A stretch of DNA of 64,000 bases from Hymenobacter psoromatis (GTDB lineage Bacteria > Bacteroidota > Bacteroidia > Cytophagales > Hymenobacteraceae): NCBI RefSeq assembly GCF_020012125.1, contig NZ_JAIFAG010000001.1:558001-622000 (forward strand). Reading direction: 5' to 3'. Position 1 is the stretch's first letter, and each line of letters starts with the position of its first letter. Below are positions 42,941 to 52,328 of this stretch, one piece after another. The notes under the pieces were generated by a model, which saw only the letters and a program-made list of their open reading frames with translations, was not told where the DNA came from and did no database searches. A program made the translations under genes and the position numbers.

Positions 42941-44308
42941 ATGGCTGATGGTGAACTATACCTGTCTGCGCCGCTAGCCATTGGGTTGGTGTACTGGGGC
43001 CGCAAAGCGCTGGACATTCCTGCGCGCCTGCCGCGGTGGGACCGCTGGCTAACGCGCCTCTGGCAGCCGGCGGCGGCCATCATGGGGCTGGGACTGCTAC
43101 TGGGCGGCCCGGTGCTGGATTGGCTCGACGATATGTTTCTGGCCGTGGTGCTCGGCATTGGCGTTGCCGTGGGCTGGCGGCTGCGCGCCTACCGCCCCGC
43201 GCAGTGGCTGGCCCTGGCCCTGCTGCCCGGCGTGGTTGTGCTCGTGGTGGAGCTGCTGGCACGGCCTTTTACCTTGGCTTTAGATAAGAGTGGTACGGTT
43301 GATAACGTGGAGGGCTTGGTAGTGGCCTGGCTAGGAGTCGGGCTGCTGGTGGCCCGCAGCCAAGCCAAGACCCTTAAAGTCGATGTGCAGCAGCGCCTGA
43401 CCGTCGAGCAGGAGCAGCGGGCCATTGAGAGCCAAAACCAAACCCTCGAATACGAAGTGGGCCAGCGCACGGCCGCCCTGGCCCGCCAAACCGACGAGCT
43501 GCGCACCACCCTTCAGGAGCTTCAGGAAACGCAGGGCCAACTGATTCAGCGCGAAAAAATGGCCAGCCTGGGCGAGCTGACGGCCGGCATTGCCCACGAG
43601 ATTCAGAACCCGCTCAACTTCGTCAACAACTTCGCCGATGTGAGCGTGGAGCTGGTGGCTGAGCTGGCCGAGGAACGCGCCCGCTCCGTGCGCGACCCGG
43701 CCATTGAAGCTGAGCTGCTGGCTGACCTGCGCCAGAACCTGGGTCGCATTGCGCAGCACGGCGGCCGGGCCGCCGGCATCGTGCGCGGCATGTTGGAGCA
43801 CAGCCGCGCCAGCAGCGGCGAGCGCGCCCCCACCGACGTGAATGCCCTGGCCGACGAGTACCTGCGCCTGGCTTACCACGGCCTGCGGGCCAAGGATAAA
43901 ACCTTCAACGCCACCCTGCAAACCGATTTCGCGCCCGCCCTACCCCCCGTATCCGCCGTGCCCGGCGACCTGGGCCGGGTGCTGCTGAACCTGCTCACCA
44001 ATGCCTTTTACGCGGTGCAAAAGCGCCAGCAAGCCGGCGAGGCCGGCTACACGCCCACCGTGGGGGTAGCCACCCGCCAGGTGGGCCCGACGGTGGAAAT
44101 AGCCGTGCGCGACAACGGCACGGGCATCCCGGAAGCCGTGCGGGAGCGGATTTTCCAGCCCTTTTTTACCACCAAGCCCACCGGCGAGGGCACGGGGCTG
44201 GGCTTGTCCTTGAGCCACGATATTATCACGAAGGGTCACGGTGGCACGCTCACCGTGGTAAGCCAGCCGGGCCAGGGTACCACCTTCACTATCACGCTGC
44301 CCGGCTAA
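42941..44308 (+). CDS. Sensor histidine kinase 2
   Basis: A 455-residue membrane kinase with four or so hydrophobic segments in residues 8-140 that differ from those of kinase 1, and the same coil plus HisKA (His219) and ATPase domains (DNGTGIP, FFTTKPTGEGTGLGLSLSHD). From the coil onward it is close to identical with kinase 1 and kinase 3, which points to tandem duplication with the sensor exchanged. Confidence 0.9.
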   Translation: MADGELYLSAPLAIGLVYWGRKALDIPARLPRWDRWLTRLWQPAAAIMGLGLLLGGPVLDWLDDMFLAVVLGIGVAVGWRLRAYRPAQWLALALLPGVVVLVVELLARPFTLALDKSGTVDNVEGLVVAWLGVGLLVARSQAKTLKVDVQQRLTVEQEQRAIESQNQTLEYEVGQRTAALARQTDELRTTLQELQETQGQLIQREKMASLGELTAGIAHEIQNPLNFVNNFADVSVELVAELAEERARSVRDPAIEAELLADLRQNLGRIAQHGGRAAGIVRGMLEHSRASSGERAPTDVNALADEYLRLAYHGLRAKDKTFNATLQTDFAPALPPVSAVPGDLGRVLLNLLTNAFYAVQKRQQAGEAGYTPTVGVATRQVGPTVEIAVRDNGTGIPEAVRERIFQPFFTTKPTGEGTGLGLSLSHDIITKGHGGTLTVVSQPGQGTTFTITLPG

Positions 44309-44331
44309 GCCCTACCCCCCTTCTGCCGCTT

Positions 44332-46485
44332 ATGAAACACCTGCTACTGTTACTGGCGCTAGTGTTCAGCGCCGGCTCGTGCCTGGCCCAAACGCCCGAT
44401 TCGGCCGCGTTGCGCATTAACCGCCTACCCCCCACTACCGGCCTGCTGCTGCAAAAAGGCTGGCGCTACCACGCCGGCGACGACCCGGCCTGGGCCCGCC
44501 CCGACTTCGACGACAGCCGCTGGGACACCCTCAGCCCCACCCGGCCCCGGCGCGAGCTACCCCCCGCCTTGGGCACGGGTATCAGCTGGCTGCGGCTGCG
44601 TTTTCGGCTCGGCGCCAGCTTGCGCCAGCGCGACCTGCTATTTAATTCATTCGGGGTAGGGGCCATCGAAGTGTACCTCAACGGCCGGCTGGTGCAGCGC
44701 CAGGGGGTGCTCGCCGCCGACCCCGCGCGGGTGCAGCCCCTGGGCCAATTCCTGCCGCCGGGTGCCGTGCCCGCGGGCGGCCCCGCCGAGCAGGTGCTGG
44801 CGGTGCGCTACGCACCCTGGCGGCCGTTGCTGCCGCTAGGACTCAGCCAGCGGCCGCAGCTGAGAGTGACCCTGTTTGCCCCGCAACAATTTTGGGAAGG
44901 CCGGGCGCGGGAGCGGGATAGCGCCATAGTTCTTTTGGTGCTGGTGGGGTTTTCGGCCCTGCTGGCATTCCTGCACTTCGCCTTTTTTTACTACAACCCG
45001 TCGCAGCCGGCCAACCGCTACTTTGCCCGCTTTGCCCTCACGATAGCTTTGGGGTCCTTGCTGGGCTACGGCTTCCGAACCCTGGCCTTGCCTACGCTGG
45101 TGCCCTTTCTGGCGCTCTTGGTGCTGGCCAATGTCTTGGCCGCCATGAATGGGCTGTGGGCCATTCGGGCCTTGTACGCCTTGTTTCACTTCCGGCCGGG
45201 CCGGCTCTACCGGGGGCTGTGGGTGGCCTACTGGGGGGTAGTGCTCCTGCTGATTGTTTCCCAGAACCCGGCCGTTGATAGTGCGTGGACGATACTGGTG
45301 GTGGGGTGCGTAGTCGAGCAGCTGCGCCTGACGGTAATAGCCCTGCGCCAAGGGCAACGGGGAGCCGGGCTGATTGCGGCGGGATTTGCTGGCCAGCTGC
45401 TGGTCGCGATGGCCTATTGCGCCGTGCTGTACCTCGCTAAAACGCCATCTCAGCTGTTGCTGAATGTACTGCTCTTGCTGGGAATTGTGTTGCCGGCGCT
45501 GGGCATCTCCCTGTTTCTGGCCCGCGAGTTTGCCCTCGACGCCGAGCTGCTGCAAGTTAAGCTGGGCGAGGTCGAGCGCCTCTCGGCCCAAACCATTGCG
45601 CAGGAGCAGGACAAACAAGCCCTGCTGGCTGCCCAGAATGATACCCTCGAAACCCAGGTGCAGCAGCGCACCGGCGAATTGCAGCGCTCGCTCACCGAAC
45701 TGCGCGCCACGCAAAATCAGCTCATCCAGAAGGAGAAAATGGCGAGCCTGGGCGAGCTGACGGCCGGCATCGCCCACGAGATTCAAAACCCGCTCAACTT
45801 CGTCAATAACTTCGCCGACGTGAGCGCCGAGCTGCTGGCCGAACTGAAAGAAGCCCAGGCCGCCGGTGATGCGGCCGAAGTAAGCGCCCTGGCCGATGAC
45901 CTCACCCAAAATCTGAGCAAGATTCACCAGCACGGGCAGCGGGCCAGCAGCATCGTGCGCGGGATGTTGGAGCACAGCCGCGCCAGCACCGGCGAACGGG
46001 CGGCGCTGGATATGAATGCCCTGGCCGACGAGTACCTGCGCCTAGCCTACCACGGCCTGCGGGCCAAGGAAAAGAGCTTCAACGCCACCCTGCAAACTGA
46101 CCTCGCCCCCGGCCTGCCGCCGGTAGAGGGGGTAGGGGCCGACTTGGGTCGAGTCCTTTTGAACCTGTTCAACAACGCCTTTTACGCCGTGCAGCAGCGC
46201 CAGCTGGCGGGCGAAAGCGGCTACGTGCCCACCGTAAGCGTAGCGACGAAACGACTGGCGGAGCAGGTCGAAATCCAGGTTTTGGATAACGGCACGGGCA
46301 TCCCGGACGCCGTGCGGCCCAAGATATTTCAGCCCTTTTTCACCACCAAGCCCACGGGTGAGGGTACGGGGCTGGGTCTCTCGCTGAGCCACGATATTAT
46401 TACGAAGGGCCACGGCGGCACGCTGGCCGTAGCTTCGCAGCCGGGCCAGGGCACCACGTTCACCATCACGCTGCCCACGGCCTGA
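44332..46485 (+). CDS. Sensor histidine kinase 3 with 7TM-type sensor
   Basis: A 717-residue kinase. It has a signal peptide (CLAQ near residue 20), a periplasmic jelly-roll-like domain of about 170 residues (GWRYHAGDDPAW, ISWLRLRFRLGAS, GVGAIEVYLNGRLVQ) like 7TMR-DISM extracellular domains or galactose-binding folds, seven membrane segments at about 200-400, a coil, and the shared HisKA (His482) and ATPase core. The periplasmic domain probably binds a carbohydrate-like ligand. It ends 31 bases before the receiver gene. Confidence 0.9.
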   Translation: MKHLLLLLALVFSAGSCLAQTPDSAALRINRLPPTTGLLLQKGWRYHAGDDPAWARPDFDDSRWDTLSPTRPRRELPPALGTGISWLRLRFRLGASLRQRDLLFNSFGVGAIEVYLNGRLVQRQGVLAADPARVQPLGQFLPPGAVPAGGPAEQVLAVRYAPWRPLLPLGLSQRPQLRVTLFAPQQFWEGRARERDSAIVLLVLVGFSALLAFLHFAFFYYNPSQPANRYFARFALTIALGSLLGYGFRTLALPTLVPFLALLVLANVLAAMNGLWAIRALYALFHFRPGRLYRGLWVAYWGVVLLLIVSQNPAVDSAWTILVVGCVVEQLRLTVIALRQGQRGAGLIAAGFAGQLLVAMAYCAVLYLAKTPSQLLLNVLLLLGIVLPALGISLFLAREFALDAELLQVKLGEVERLSAQTIAQEQDKQALLAAQNDTLETQVQQRTGELQRSLTELRATQNQLIQKEKMASLGELTAGIAHEIQNPLNFVNNFADVSAELLAELKEAQAAGDAAEVSALADDLTQNLSKIHQHGQRASSIVRGMLEHSRASTGERAALDMNALADEYLRLAYHGLRAKEKSFNATLQTDLAPGLPPVEGVGADLGRVLLNLFNNAFYAVQQRQLAGESGYVPTVSVATKRLAEQVEIQVLDNGTGIPDAVRPKIFQPFFTTKPTGEGTGLGLSLSHDIITKGHGGTLAVASQPGQGTTFTITLPTA

Positions 46486-46516
46486 GCCGCCGGGCCTGCT
46501 CCTATCTTTACTTCCC

Positions 46517-46900
46517 ATGAAAATTCTGGTAGTTGACGACGAGACCGACGTGCGGGTGCTGTTCGAGCAGCGCTTCCGGCGCGAAATCCGCAGCGGCGAG
46601 TTTGCCTTTTCCTTCGCCTACTCGGGCGAGGAGGCGCTCACGTTTCTGCGTGACCATCCCAGCGAGGTCGTCCTCATTCTCTCCGACATCAACATGCCCG
46701 GCATGAGCGGGCTAGAGCTGCTGCGCCACGTCAAAAGCGACCCCCTACCCCCCCCGCCGCCGCTCGTGATGATGCTCACGGCCTACGGCGACGAGGCTAC
46801 CCACCAGCAAGCCATGCAGCTCGGGGCCGATGACTTTCTGACTAAGCCCGTGGACTTCGCGGCCCTGCGCGATAAGCTCCACGTTATCTCAACCACATGA
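46517..46900 (+). CDS. Single-domain response regulator
   Basis: A 127-residue receiver with no output domain. ILVVDDE gives the acidic pocket, SDINMPGMSG the phospho-acceptor Asp57, and DFLTKPVDF the conserved Lys. It may shuttle phosphate between the kinases and the cyclase, or act as a phosphate sink. Its last codons overlap the start of the cyclase gene by four bases (ATGA), so the two are translationally coupled. Confidence 0.92.
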   Translation: MKILVVDDETDVRVLFEQRFRREIRSGEFAFSFAYSGEEALTFLRDHPSEVVLILSDINMPGMSGLELLRHVKSDPLPPPPPLVMMLTAYGDEATHQQAMQLGADDFLTKPVDFAALRDKLHVISTT

Positions 46901-47943
46901 AAACCAAAATTTTAGTAGTTGATGACGAGGCCGATTTGGAACTGCTCATCAAGCAAAAGTTTCGCCGTAAAATTCGGGAAAATGCCTACGAGTTCGTCTT
47001 TGCCGGCAACGGCCAAGAGGCCCTCGACCGCCTGCAGGAGCACCCCGACGTGGATGTGGTACTGGCCGACATCAACATGCCCGTCATGGACGGCCTCACG
47101 CTGCTCGGCCGCCTGCCCGAAGCCAGCCCCGTCACTAAAACCGTGATGGTCTCGGCCTACGGCGATATGCAGAATATCCGGGCCGCCATGAACGGCGGGG
47201 CCTTCGACTTCGTGTGCAAGCCCGTTGATTTCAACGACTTAGAAGTAACCATTGAGAAAACCGCCCACCACGTGCAGCAGCTCCGCGACACCATGCGGGC
47301 TATTCAGGAGAATAATATCCTCAAGATGTACGTGGACGAGACGGTCATCAACTTTATGGCCCGGCCGGGCTTCGAGAACAAGCTGATGGCCTCCGAAACG
47401 GTGGAGGCCACGGTGATGTTCGTGGACATTTGCGGCTTCACCTCGCTCTCCGAAACCCAGCCGCCGGCCACCATCGTGAAGCTGCTCAATAAGTATTTCG
47501 ACCAGATTGTGCAGGAGATTATCGCCCACGGCGGCTACGTGGATAAGTTTATGGGCGATGCCGTAATGGCCGTTTTCCGGGGCGAGTACCACCTCGACCG
47601 CGCCATTGACGCGGCCTTAGTCGTGCGCACCAACCTGCAAGCCACCCACGACCTCCTGCCCGGCGGCACCGACTACCACCCTGCCGTCAGCATCGGCATC
47701 AACACCGGCGAAATGGTGTCCGGCAACATCGGCTCCGCTACTCTCAAGCGCCTGGATTACACCGTGATAGGCGATACCGTGAACGTGAGCCAGCGCCTGC
47801 AATCGGCCGGCCAGCCCAACCAGATTGTCATCACCGAAGCTATTTACGAGCGCATCCGCGAAAGCTTCGAGTGCCAGCCCATCGGCGAGCTGCATCTCAA
47901 AAACAAAGCGCAACCCGTGATGACGTATGAGGTAGTTTCTTAG
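46897..47943 (+). CDS. Receiver-class III adenylate/guanylate cyclase
   Basis: A 348-residue two-domain protein. The receiver (1-125) has Asp58 in ADINMPVMDG. A helical linker precedes a class III cyclase domain (about 170-345) with both metal Asp residues (D177 in MFVDICGFTS and D221 in KFMGDAVMAVF) and the transition-state Asn296 and Arg300 in VNVSQRL. The substrate-choice pair is K217 and D287, which fits adenylate rather than guanylate cyclase. It should make cAMP when phosphorylated. The next convergent gene encodes a cNMP-binding protein. Confidence 0.93.
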   Translation: MKTKILVVDDEADLELLIKQKFRRKIRENAYEFVFAGNGQEALDRLQEHPDVDVVLADINMPVMDGLTLLGRLPEASPVTKTVMVSAYGDMQNIRAAMNGGAFDFVCKPVDFNDLEVTIEKTAHHVQQLRDTMRAIQENNILKMYVDETVINFMARPGFENKLMASETVEATVMFVDICGFTSLSETQPPATIVKLLNKYFDQIVQEIIAHGGYVDKFMGDAVMAVFRGEYHLDRAIDAALVVRTNLQATHDLLPGGTDYHPAVSIGINTGEMVSGNIGSATLKRLDYTVIGDTVNVSQRLQSAGQPNQIVITEAIYERIRESFECQPIGELHLKNKAQPVMTYEVVS

Positions 47944-47953
47944 TTGACAACGT

Positions 47954-48058
47954 TTGTCATTGCGAGCGCAGCGCGGCAATCTTTCCTCCCGTCAGGGGTA
48001 GTAAACTCAATGATGCGAATGACAAGGAAAGATTGCCGCGCTGCGCTCGCAATGACAA
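47954..48058. repeat. Palindromic repeat between cyclase and translocase genes (family B)
   Basis: Arms 47954-47986 and 48026-48058 are exact 33-base reverse complements with a 39-base loop. It lies between convergent genes, where it could also stop transcription. Confidence 0.88.
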
Positions 48059-48065
48059 GCGGCTT

Positions 48066-50762
48066 TTAAGACCCCAAAACTGCTTCATTCTGCCTCCTCA
48101 GCCGCTGGCAAAGCACTTTCATAATGTTGCGCAGCACTTCGGGCCGCTCCTCCATCACGTCGTAAAAGTCTTCCTGGTCCAGGCGAAAGGCCGTGACCAC
48201 GCCCTGCGCCACGGCCGCCGCCGAGCGTGGCTCCGCATCAAGCAAAGCCAGCTCACCGAAGAAATCGCCCTTGCTGAAAGTAGCCAGCCGCTGCTCGCCG
48301 TTGAAAATTCCTACCCCCCCTTCGTAGAGAATAAAAAGCGAGCTGCCCAAATCACCCTTGGCAAAAATCTGGTGGCCGTCGGCAAAGCTGACCTCCTTCA
48401 TAATGGGTACGATGCTGCTGAGCACGTTTTCGGGCGTTTCGGCGAAGAGGGCGGTTTGCTGAAGCACCGCTACCCGCTCGGCGGCGCTGATGTGTGAGGT
48501 AGTGGCTTCGTGGCTCATGCGCAGGGTATCGAGGGTTTGGTGGGCGGTGTTCACGTACTGATACAGGGTAGGCTGCTGGGTAGCGAGCCGCGCCAGAATG
48601 GCAAAGGCACTCTCGCGTACCAGCGGGCTGGGGCTGCGTAGGTGCGGCGACAGCCCGGCCACCGTGGCGGCCGTGGGCTGCCAGCGGTCGAGGGCGGCGC
48701 GCACCGTCCAGTCCGAAAAAGCCGTTTCGCCGCGCTCCACTATCGTTTCGACAATGGGCGGCGGGGCCAGCAGCGGCCCTAGCAACTGGTCGAAGGTGCG
48801 CTCCTTTTCGGCGGGCGGGGCCACGGCCAGCAGCGCCTGCAAGCCCTGGTACGTGGGCCGGGCAATGCTGTTATCGAGCATTTCGAGGGCGTTAGCCTGG
48901 CGCTCGCGGGCAGCGTGCGCCACTCCGCGCTGGGCATCGGCAATAAGTTGGGGTGGGTAAATCTGGCCCAGCAGCGCAAATACTCGCTGTTGGGTGCGCA
49001 TCAGCTCGTAGTCGAGGCAGGTGGCCAGCTCGGGCGCGGCCGTGGCCTGGCCGTGCAGCAGCTGTTGGGCCAGTTGCAGCTCATCGTGCACCAGCGCCTG
49101 AAACAGCGGCACCTCCTGCGGCACCACACCGAACAGGCGCAACGCCCGCAACGCCGCCTCGCGCCGAAACAGGTTGGGCTGCCGGGCCAGCGCCACCAGC
49201 AGCTGCCGGCTGGCGGCCGTGCGCAGCCGCCCGCACACCAGCGCCACCCGCCGCACCAGCGCGTGGTCGGCATCGGTGCTGAGTAAGTCGGCCACGGCGG
49301 GCAGCACGGCGTTGCCCAGGCGTAGCAGATGCCGGGTGGCAGCGGCCCGGTTGGCTTTGTCGCGCAAGGAATGAATAAGCTGCCGCAACTCGGCCGGGCT
49401 GGCGGGAGGGGGTAGGGCTTCAGTGGGCGTTTCAAAAGCTGACGTTGCTTCATCTTCGCCCGATGTGAAGCGCTGGCCCAACGCGTGTTGCAGCTCGGCC
49501 ACGTACTGGCGGTAGGTGCGGGCCAGCAGCAGCAGCACGCCCACCATCACCAGGGCCATCCACCCAAACGGCACCCACGACTGCCCGCCCGGCAGCGTGT
49601 GCAGCCCAAATAGTAGCGCGCCGCCCAGCCCCAGGCCCAGCGGCTCGTACAAGCCCTTTGCTAGCGTGTGGGCCTGCAAGCGCTCGGGCGGCGAAAGCGG
49701 CTGAAACAGCAGCAGATACACCGGGTCGAACACCGCCCGGCGCAGTACTTCCAGCCCCAGGTACAGCCCGCAGAAGTAGCGCAGCATCAGGCTGATATCG
49801 CCGTGGTCGAGGCCCGCGTAGAGGGGTAGGGCCAGCAGCAGCGCTACCGGCAGCACCAGCAGCATCCGCCGCACGCCCAGCCGGTCCAGGGTGCGCTGCG
49901 AGAATATCAGCTTGAAAATCAAGGCTAAAATAAACGTGCACACCAGCACCGTGCCCACGTAGCGCATGATGGCCGCCTCGTCGTGAAAGCGGTGCTTGAC
50001 GTTCACAAAAAATAAGTACTCCACGCCCGTCGTTACCGTCGCCAGGCCCAGCAAGCTCAGGCACATGGCCTGCACTAGCCGGCTTTCGCCAAACCAGCGC
50101 CGCAGCCCCGGCGCTACCGCCGCGGTGCGCGCCGGGCGGGGGGTAGGGGCGGCCGTGACTTCATGCGCCCCCAAGGTAGCCTGCAGTACCAGTAGCGCTG
50201 CCAGGTAGGCCCCAAACGCGGTAGCCAGCAGCCACGGCAGCTCGGCGTTGGTATGAATAAAAATGGCCAGCACCGCGCCTAGTGCCTTCGCCGGCATGTC
50301 GCCCGCACTGATGATGCCAAACAGCCGCCGGCTCTGCCGCACATCAAATACCACCGCCGACACACCCCAAAATTCCAGGCTGGTCAGCATATAGACCACC
50401 CGGTAGCCCGTCATAATGGCGACGGCCGCCGCGACCGAGTGCCCCGTAGCCACCAGCACGCCTAGCACCCCCGTAACCGCCACGGCTGCCAGCAGCACCC
50501 GCACCACTAGCTTTTGCAGCAGCCAGTGGTGCTCAAAGTGGGCGTAGGCCCGGCCCACCGCCAGCATCGTCAGCGCTGCCACGCCGTAGGCCAGGGGGAG
50601 GTTGCGCTCAGGGTTATTTTCCAGCAGCAGCACGTTGGCCGCCACGTACACCAGAATGGTGCCTACCCCCAGCAGAAAATTATGCAGGAAAAACAGCCCC
50701 ACCGTGCGCCCCTCGTCGGGGCGCAGGCCCAGCAGCTGCCGCCCGCGTTCAGTTACCGTCAT
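48066..50762 (-). CDS. Nucleotide-translocase-like membrane protein with HEAT-like and cNMP-binding domains
   Basis: An 898-residue fusion. Residues 20-430 hold about 11-12 hydrophobic segments in an ATP/ADP-translocase or MFS-like pattern (NFLLGVGTILVYVAANVLLLE, VYLLLFQPL). Residues 450-760 are HEAT-like helical repeats (LRDKANRAAATRHLLRLGNAVLPAVADLL). The C-terminal 110 residues are a cyclic-nucleotide-binding domain: FAKGDLGSSLFILYEGGVGIF, then the phosphate-binding cassette FGELALLDAEPRSAAAV with the conserved Glu and Arg. It converges on the receiver-cyclase gene, so it may be that cyclase's target. Confidence 0.85.
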   Translation of the reverse strand: MTVTERGRQLLGLRPDEGRTVGLFFLHNFLLGVGTILVYVAANVLLLENNPERNLPLAYGVAALTMLAVGRAYAHFEHHWLLQKLVVRVLLAAVAVTGVLGVLVATGHSVAAAVAIMTGYRVVYMLTSLEFWGVSAVVFDVRQSRRLFGIISAGDMPAKALGAVLAIFIHTNAELPWLLATAFGAYLAALLVLQATLGAHEVTAAPTPRPARTAAVAPGLRRWFGESRLVQAMCLSLLGLATVTTGVEYLFFVNVKHRFHDEAAIMRYVGTVLVCTFILALIFKLIFSQRTLDRLGVRRMLLVLPVALLLALPLYAGLDHGDISLMLRYFCGLYLGLEVLRRAVFDPVYLLLFQPLSPPERLQAHTLAKGLYEPLGLGLGGALLFGLHTLPGGQSWVPFGWMALVMVGVLLLLARTYRQYVAELQHALGQRFTSGEDEATSAFETPTEALPPPASPAELRQLIHSLRDKANRAAATRHLLRLGNAVLPAVADLLSTDADHALVRRVALVCGRLRTAASRQLLVALARQPNLFRREAALRALRLFGVVPQEVPLFQALVHDELQLAQQLLHGQATAAPELATCLDYELMRTQQRVFALLGQIYPPQLIADAQRGVAHAARERQANALEMLDNSIARPTYQGLQALLAVAPPAEKERTFDQLLGPLLAPPPIVETIVERGETAFSDWTVRAALDRWQPTAATVAGLSPHLRSPSPLVRESAFAILARLATQQPTLYQYVNTAHQTLDTLRMSHEATTSHISAAERVAVLQQTALFAETPENVLSSIVPIMKEVSFADGHQIFAKGDLGSSLFILYEGGVGIFNGEQRLATFSKGDFFGELALLDAEPRSAAAVAQGVVTAFRLDQEDFYDVMEERPEVLRNIMKVLCQRLRRQNEAVLGS

Positions 50763-50789
50763 GGCCGCAAGTTAGCGCGGAGGCTATCT

Positions 50790-50809
50790 GTCATTGCGCT
50801 CGCAATGAC
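50790..50809. repeat. Remnant of a family-B palindrome
   Basis: GTCATTGCG/CGCAATGAC (nine-base arms, two-base loop) is the outer tip of the family-B repeat with its centre removed. It lies between clpX and the translocase gene. Confidence 0.6.
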
Positions 50810-50820
50810 CGGGTGGAACC

Positions 50821-52044
50821 TTACGCCGCCCGCATCAACCGTATCGGCGACTTCTCAAACTTGCTGCGGGCGTAGCTTTCCGTAATCGTAAACTCGCCTA
50901 CCCCCGTTTCCGAAGGCATCTCAAACATGGCATCGGTCATAATACTCTCGCAGATGGAGCGCAGCCCGCGCGCACCCAGCCGGTACTCATCGGCGCGCTC
51001 CACGATGTATTCCAGCGCCCCTTCCGTAAAGTCGAGCGCGATATTCTCCATGTTGAACAGGCGCTGATACTGCCGCACGAGCGAGTTCTTGGGCTCGGTC
51101 AGAATGAGGCGCAGCGTGGTCTTATCCAGCGGGTCGAGGTGCGTGAGCACGGGTAGGCGGCCAATCAGCTCTGGTATCAGGCCGAAGCTCTTGATGTCCT
51201 GCGCCGACACGTAGCGCAGGAAATTCTGCTGGTCCACCGTCGCGTCGAGGTTGGTTTTGGCGAAACCCATCGGCTTGGTATTCAGCCGGCTTTTGATGAT
51301 GCGGTCGATGCCCGAAAATGCCCCGCCGCACATAAACAGGATGTTCTCGGTATTCACCGAAATCATTTTCTGGTCCGGGTGCTTGCGCCCGCCCTGCGGC
51401 GGCACGTTGATGGCCGTGCCTTCGAGCAGCTTCAGCAGGGCCTGCTGCACGCCCTCGCCGCTCACGTCGCGGGTGATGCTCGGGTTGTCGCTCTTGCGCG
51501 CGATTTTGTCAATCTCGTCGATGTAGACGATGCCGCGCTCGGCCGCTTCCAGGTTGTAGTCGGCCGCTTGCAGCAGGCGCGTCAGGATGCTTTCCACGTC
51601 CTCGCCCACGTAGCCGGCCTCGGTCAGCACCGTGGCATCGGCGATGCAGAAGGGCACTTGCAGAATCTTGGCCAGCATCCGCGCCAGAAAGGTCTTGCCC
51701 GTCCCGGTTTCGCCCACCATAATGATATTCGACTTCTCAATCACCACCTCGTCGTGTTGCGGCTTCTGCATCAGGCGCTTGTAGTGGTTGTATACGGCCA
51801 CCGACATCACGCGCTTGGCCTCGTCCTGGCCCACCACGTACTGGTCGAGGTGCTCCTTAATTTCGCGGGGTTTGATGAGATTAAATTTCGGCTGCCGGGC
51901 CTCGGCTTGCAGCTTGGTTTCTTCGCTGAGAATGTGTTGCGCCTGCGCCACGCATTTCTCACAGATATGGGCATTGATGCCCGAAATCATCACCGCGACG
52001 TCGCGCTTGGGCTTATTGCAGAAGGAGCAGGCTATTTCCGGCAT
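50821..52044 (-). CDS. clpX: ATP-dependent Clp protease ATP-binding subunit ClpX
   Basis: ClpX unfolds tagged proteins and feeds them to ClpP. The 407-residue AAA+ protein has the zinc-binding N-domain (CSFCNK...CEKC), Walker A GETGTGKT near residue 118, the pore loop GYVG, Walker [10 protein letters not shown], and GGRKHPDQ (RKH loop). It is on the same strand as clpP and tig but separated from them by a prolyl oligopeptidase gene facing the other way. Confidence 0.97.
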   Translation of the reverse strand: MPEIACSFCNKPKRDVAVMISGINAHICEKCVAQAQHILSEETKLQAEARQPKFNLIKPREIKEHLDQYVVGQDEAKRVMSVAVYNHYKRLMQKPQHDEVVIEKSNIIMVGETGTGKTFLARMLAKILQVPFCIADATVLTEAGYVGEDVESILTRLLQAADYNLEAAERGIVYIDEIDKIARKSDNPSITRDVSGEGVQQALLKLLEGTAINVPPQGGRKHPDQKMISVNTENILFMCGGAFSGIDRIIKSRLNTKPMGFAKTNLDATVDQQNFLRYVSAQDIKSFGLIPELIGRLPVLTHLDPLDKTTLRLILTEPKNSLVRQYQRLFNMENIALDFTEGALEYIVERADEYRLGARGLRSICESIMTDAMFEMPSETGVGEFTITESYARSKFEKSPIRLMRAA

Positions 52045-52297
52045 CGGGTCAAAACAGGTAAACTAGGTGGCCAAAGCCACTTTCGGCGAAACGGGTCTAA
52101 AGGTACGGCCGCTAAGGGAGTTTACCCACCTGCCTACCCCACCGCCACCCGCCAACGGCTGGTGGTATACGTACCAACCCCCGGCTGACAGCAGATGTTG
52201 GCCCCGGCGGCGGCCCTTCGGCTCAAGTTCGGCATTGGCCCGCATTTATGGTTGATTGTCAACACTAAACGCAGGATAAATCAAGTAAAATTACCTA
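52045..52297. other. Gene-free stretch upstream of clpX
   Basis: Between clpX and the peptidase lie about 500 bases without a supported gene. The clpX side has TACCTTTA on the minus strand (52099-52092), a weak -7 match. A long open frame on the plus strand continues into this region, but it has no protein-like composition. Confidence 0.4.
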
Positions 52298-52328
52298 TTG
52301 TCCACCCTCTCGTCAAGCGTTAGCTTTG
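52298..52328 (+). promoter_or_regulatory. Candidate promoter of the prolyl oligopeptidase gene
   Basis: TTG at 52298-52300, a 20-base spacer and TAGCTTTG at 52321-52328 match the Bacteroidota consensus. The transcript would have an unusually long leader of about 210 bases, GC-rich and able to fold, before the ATG at 52547. Confidence 0.5.
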
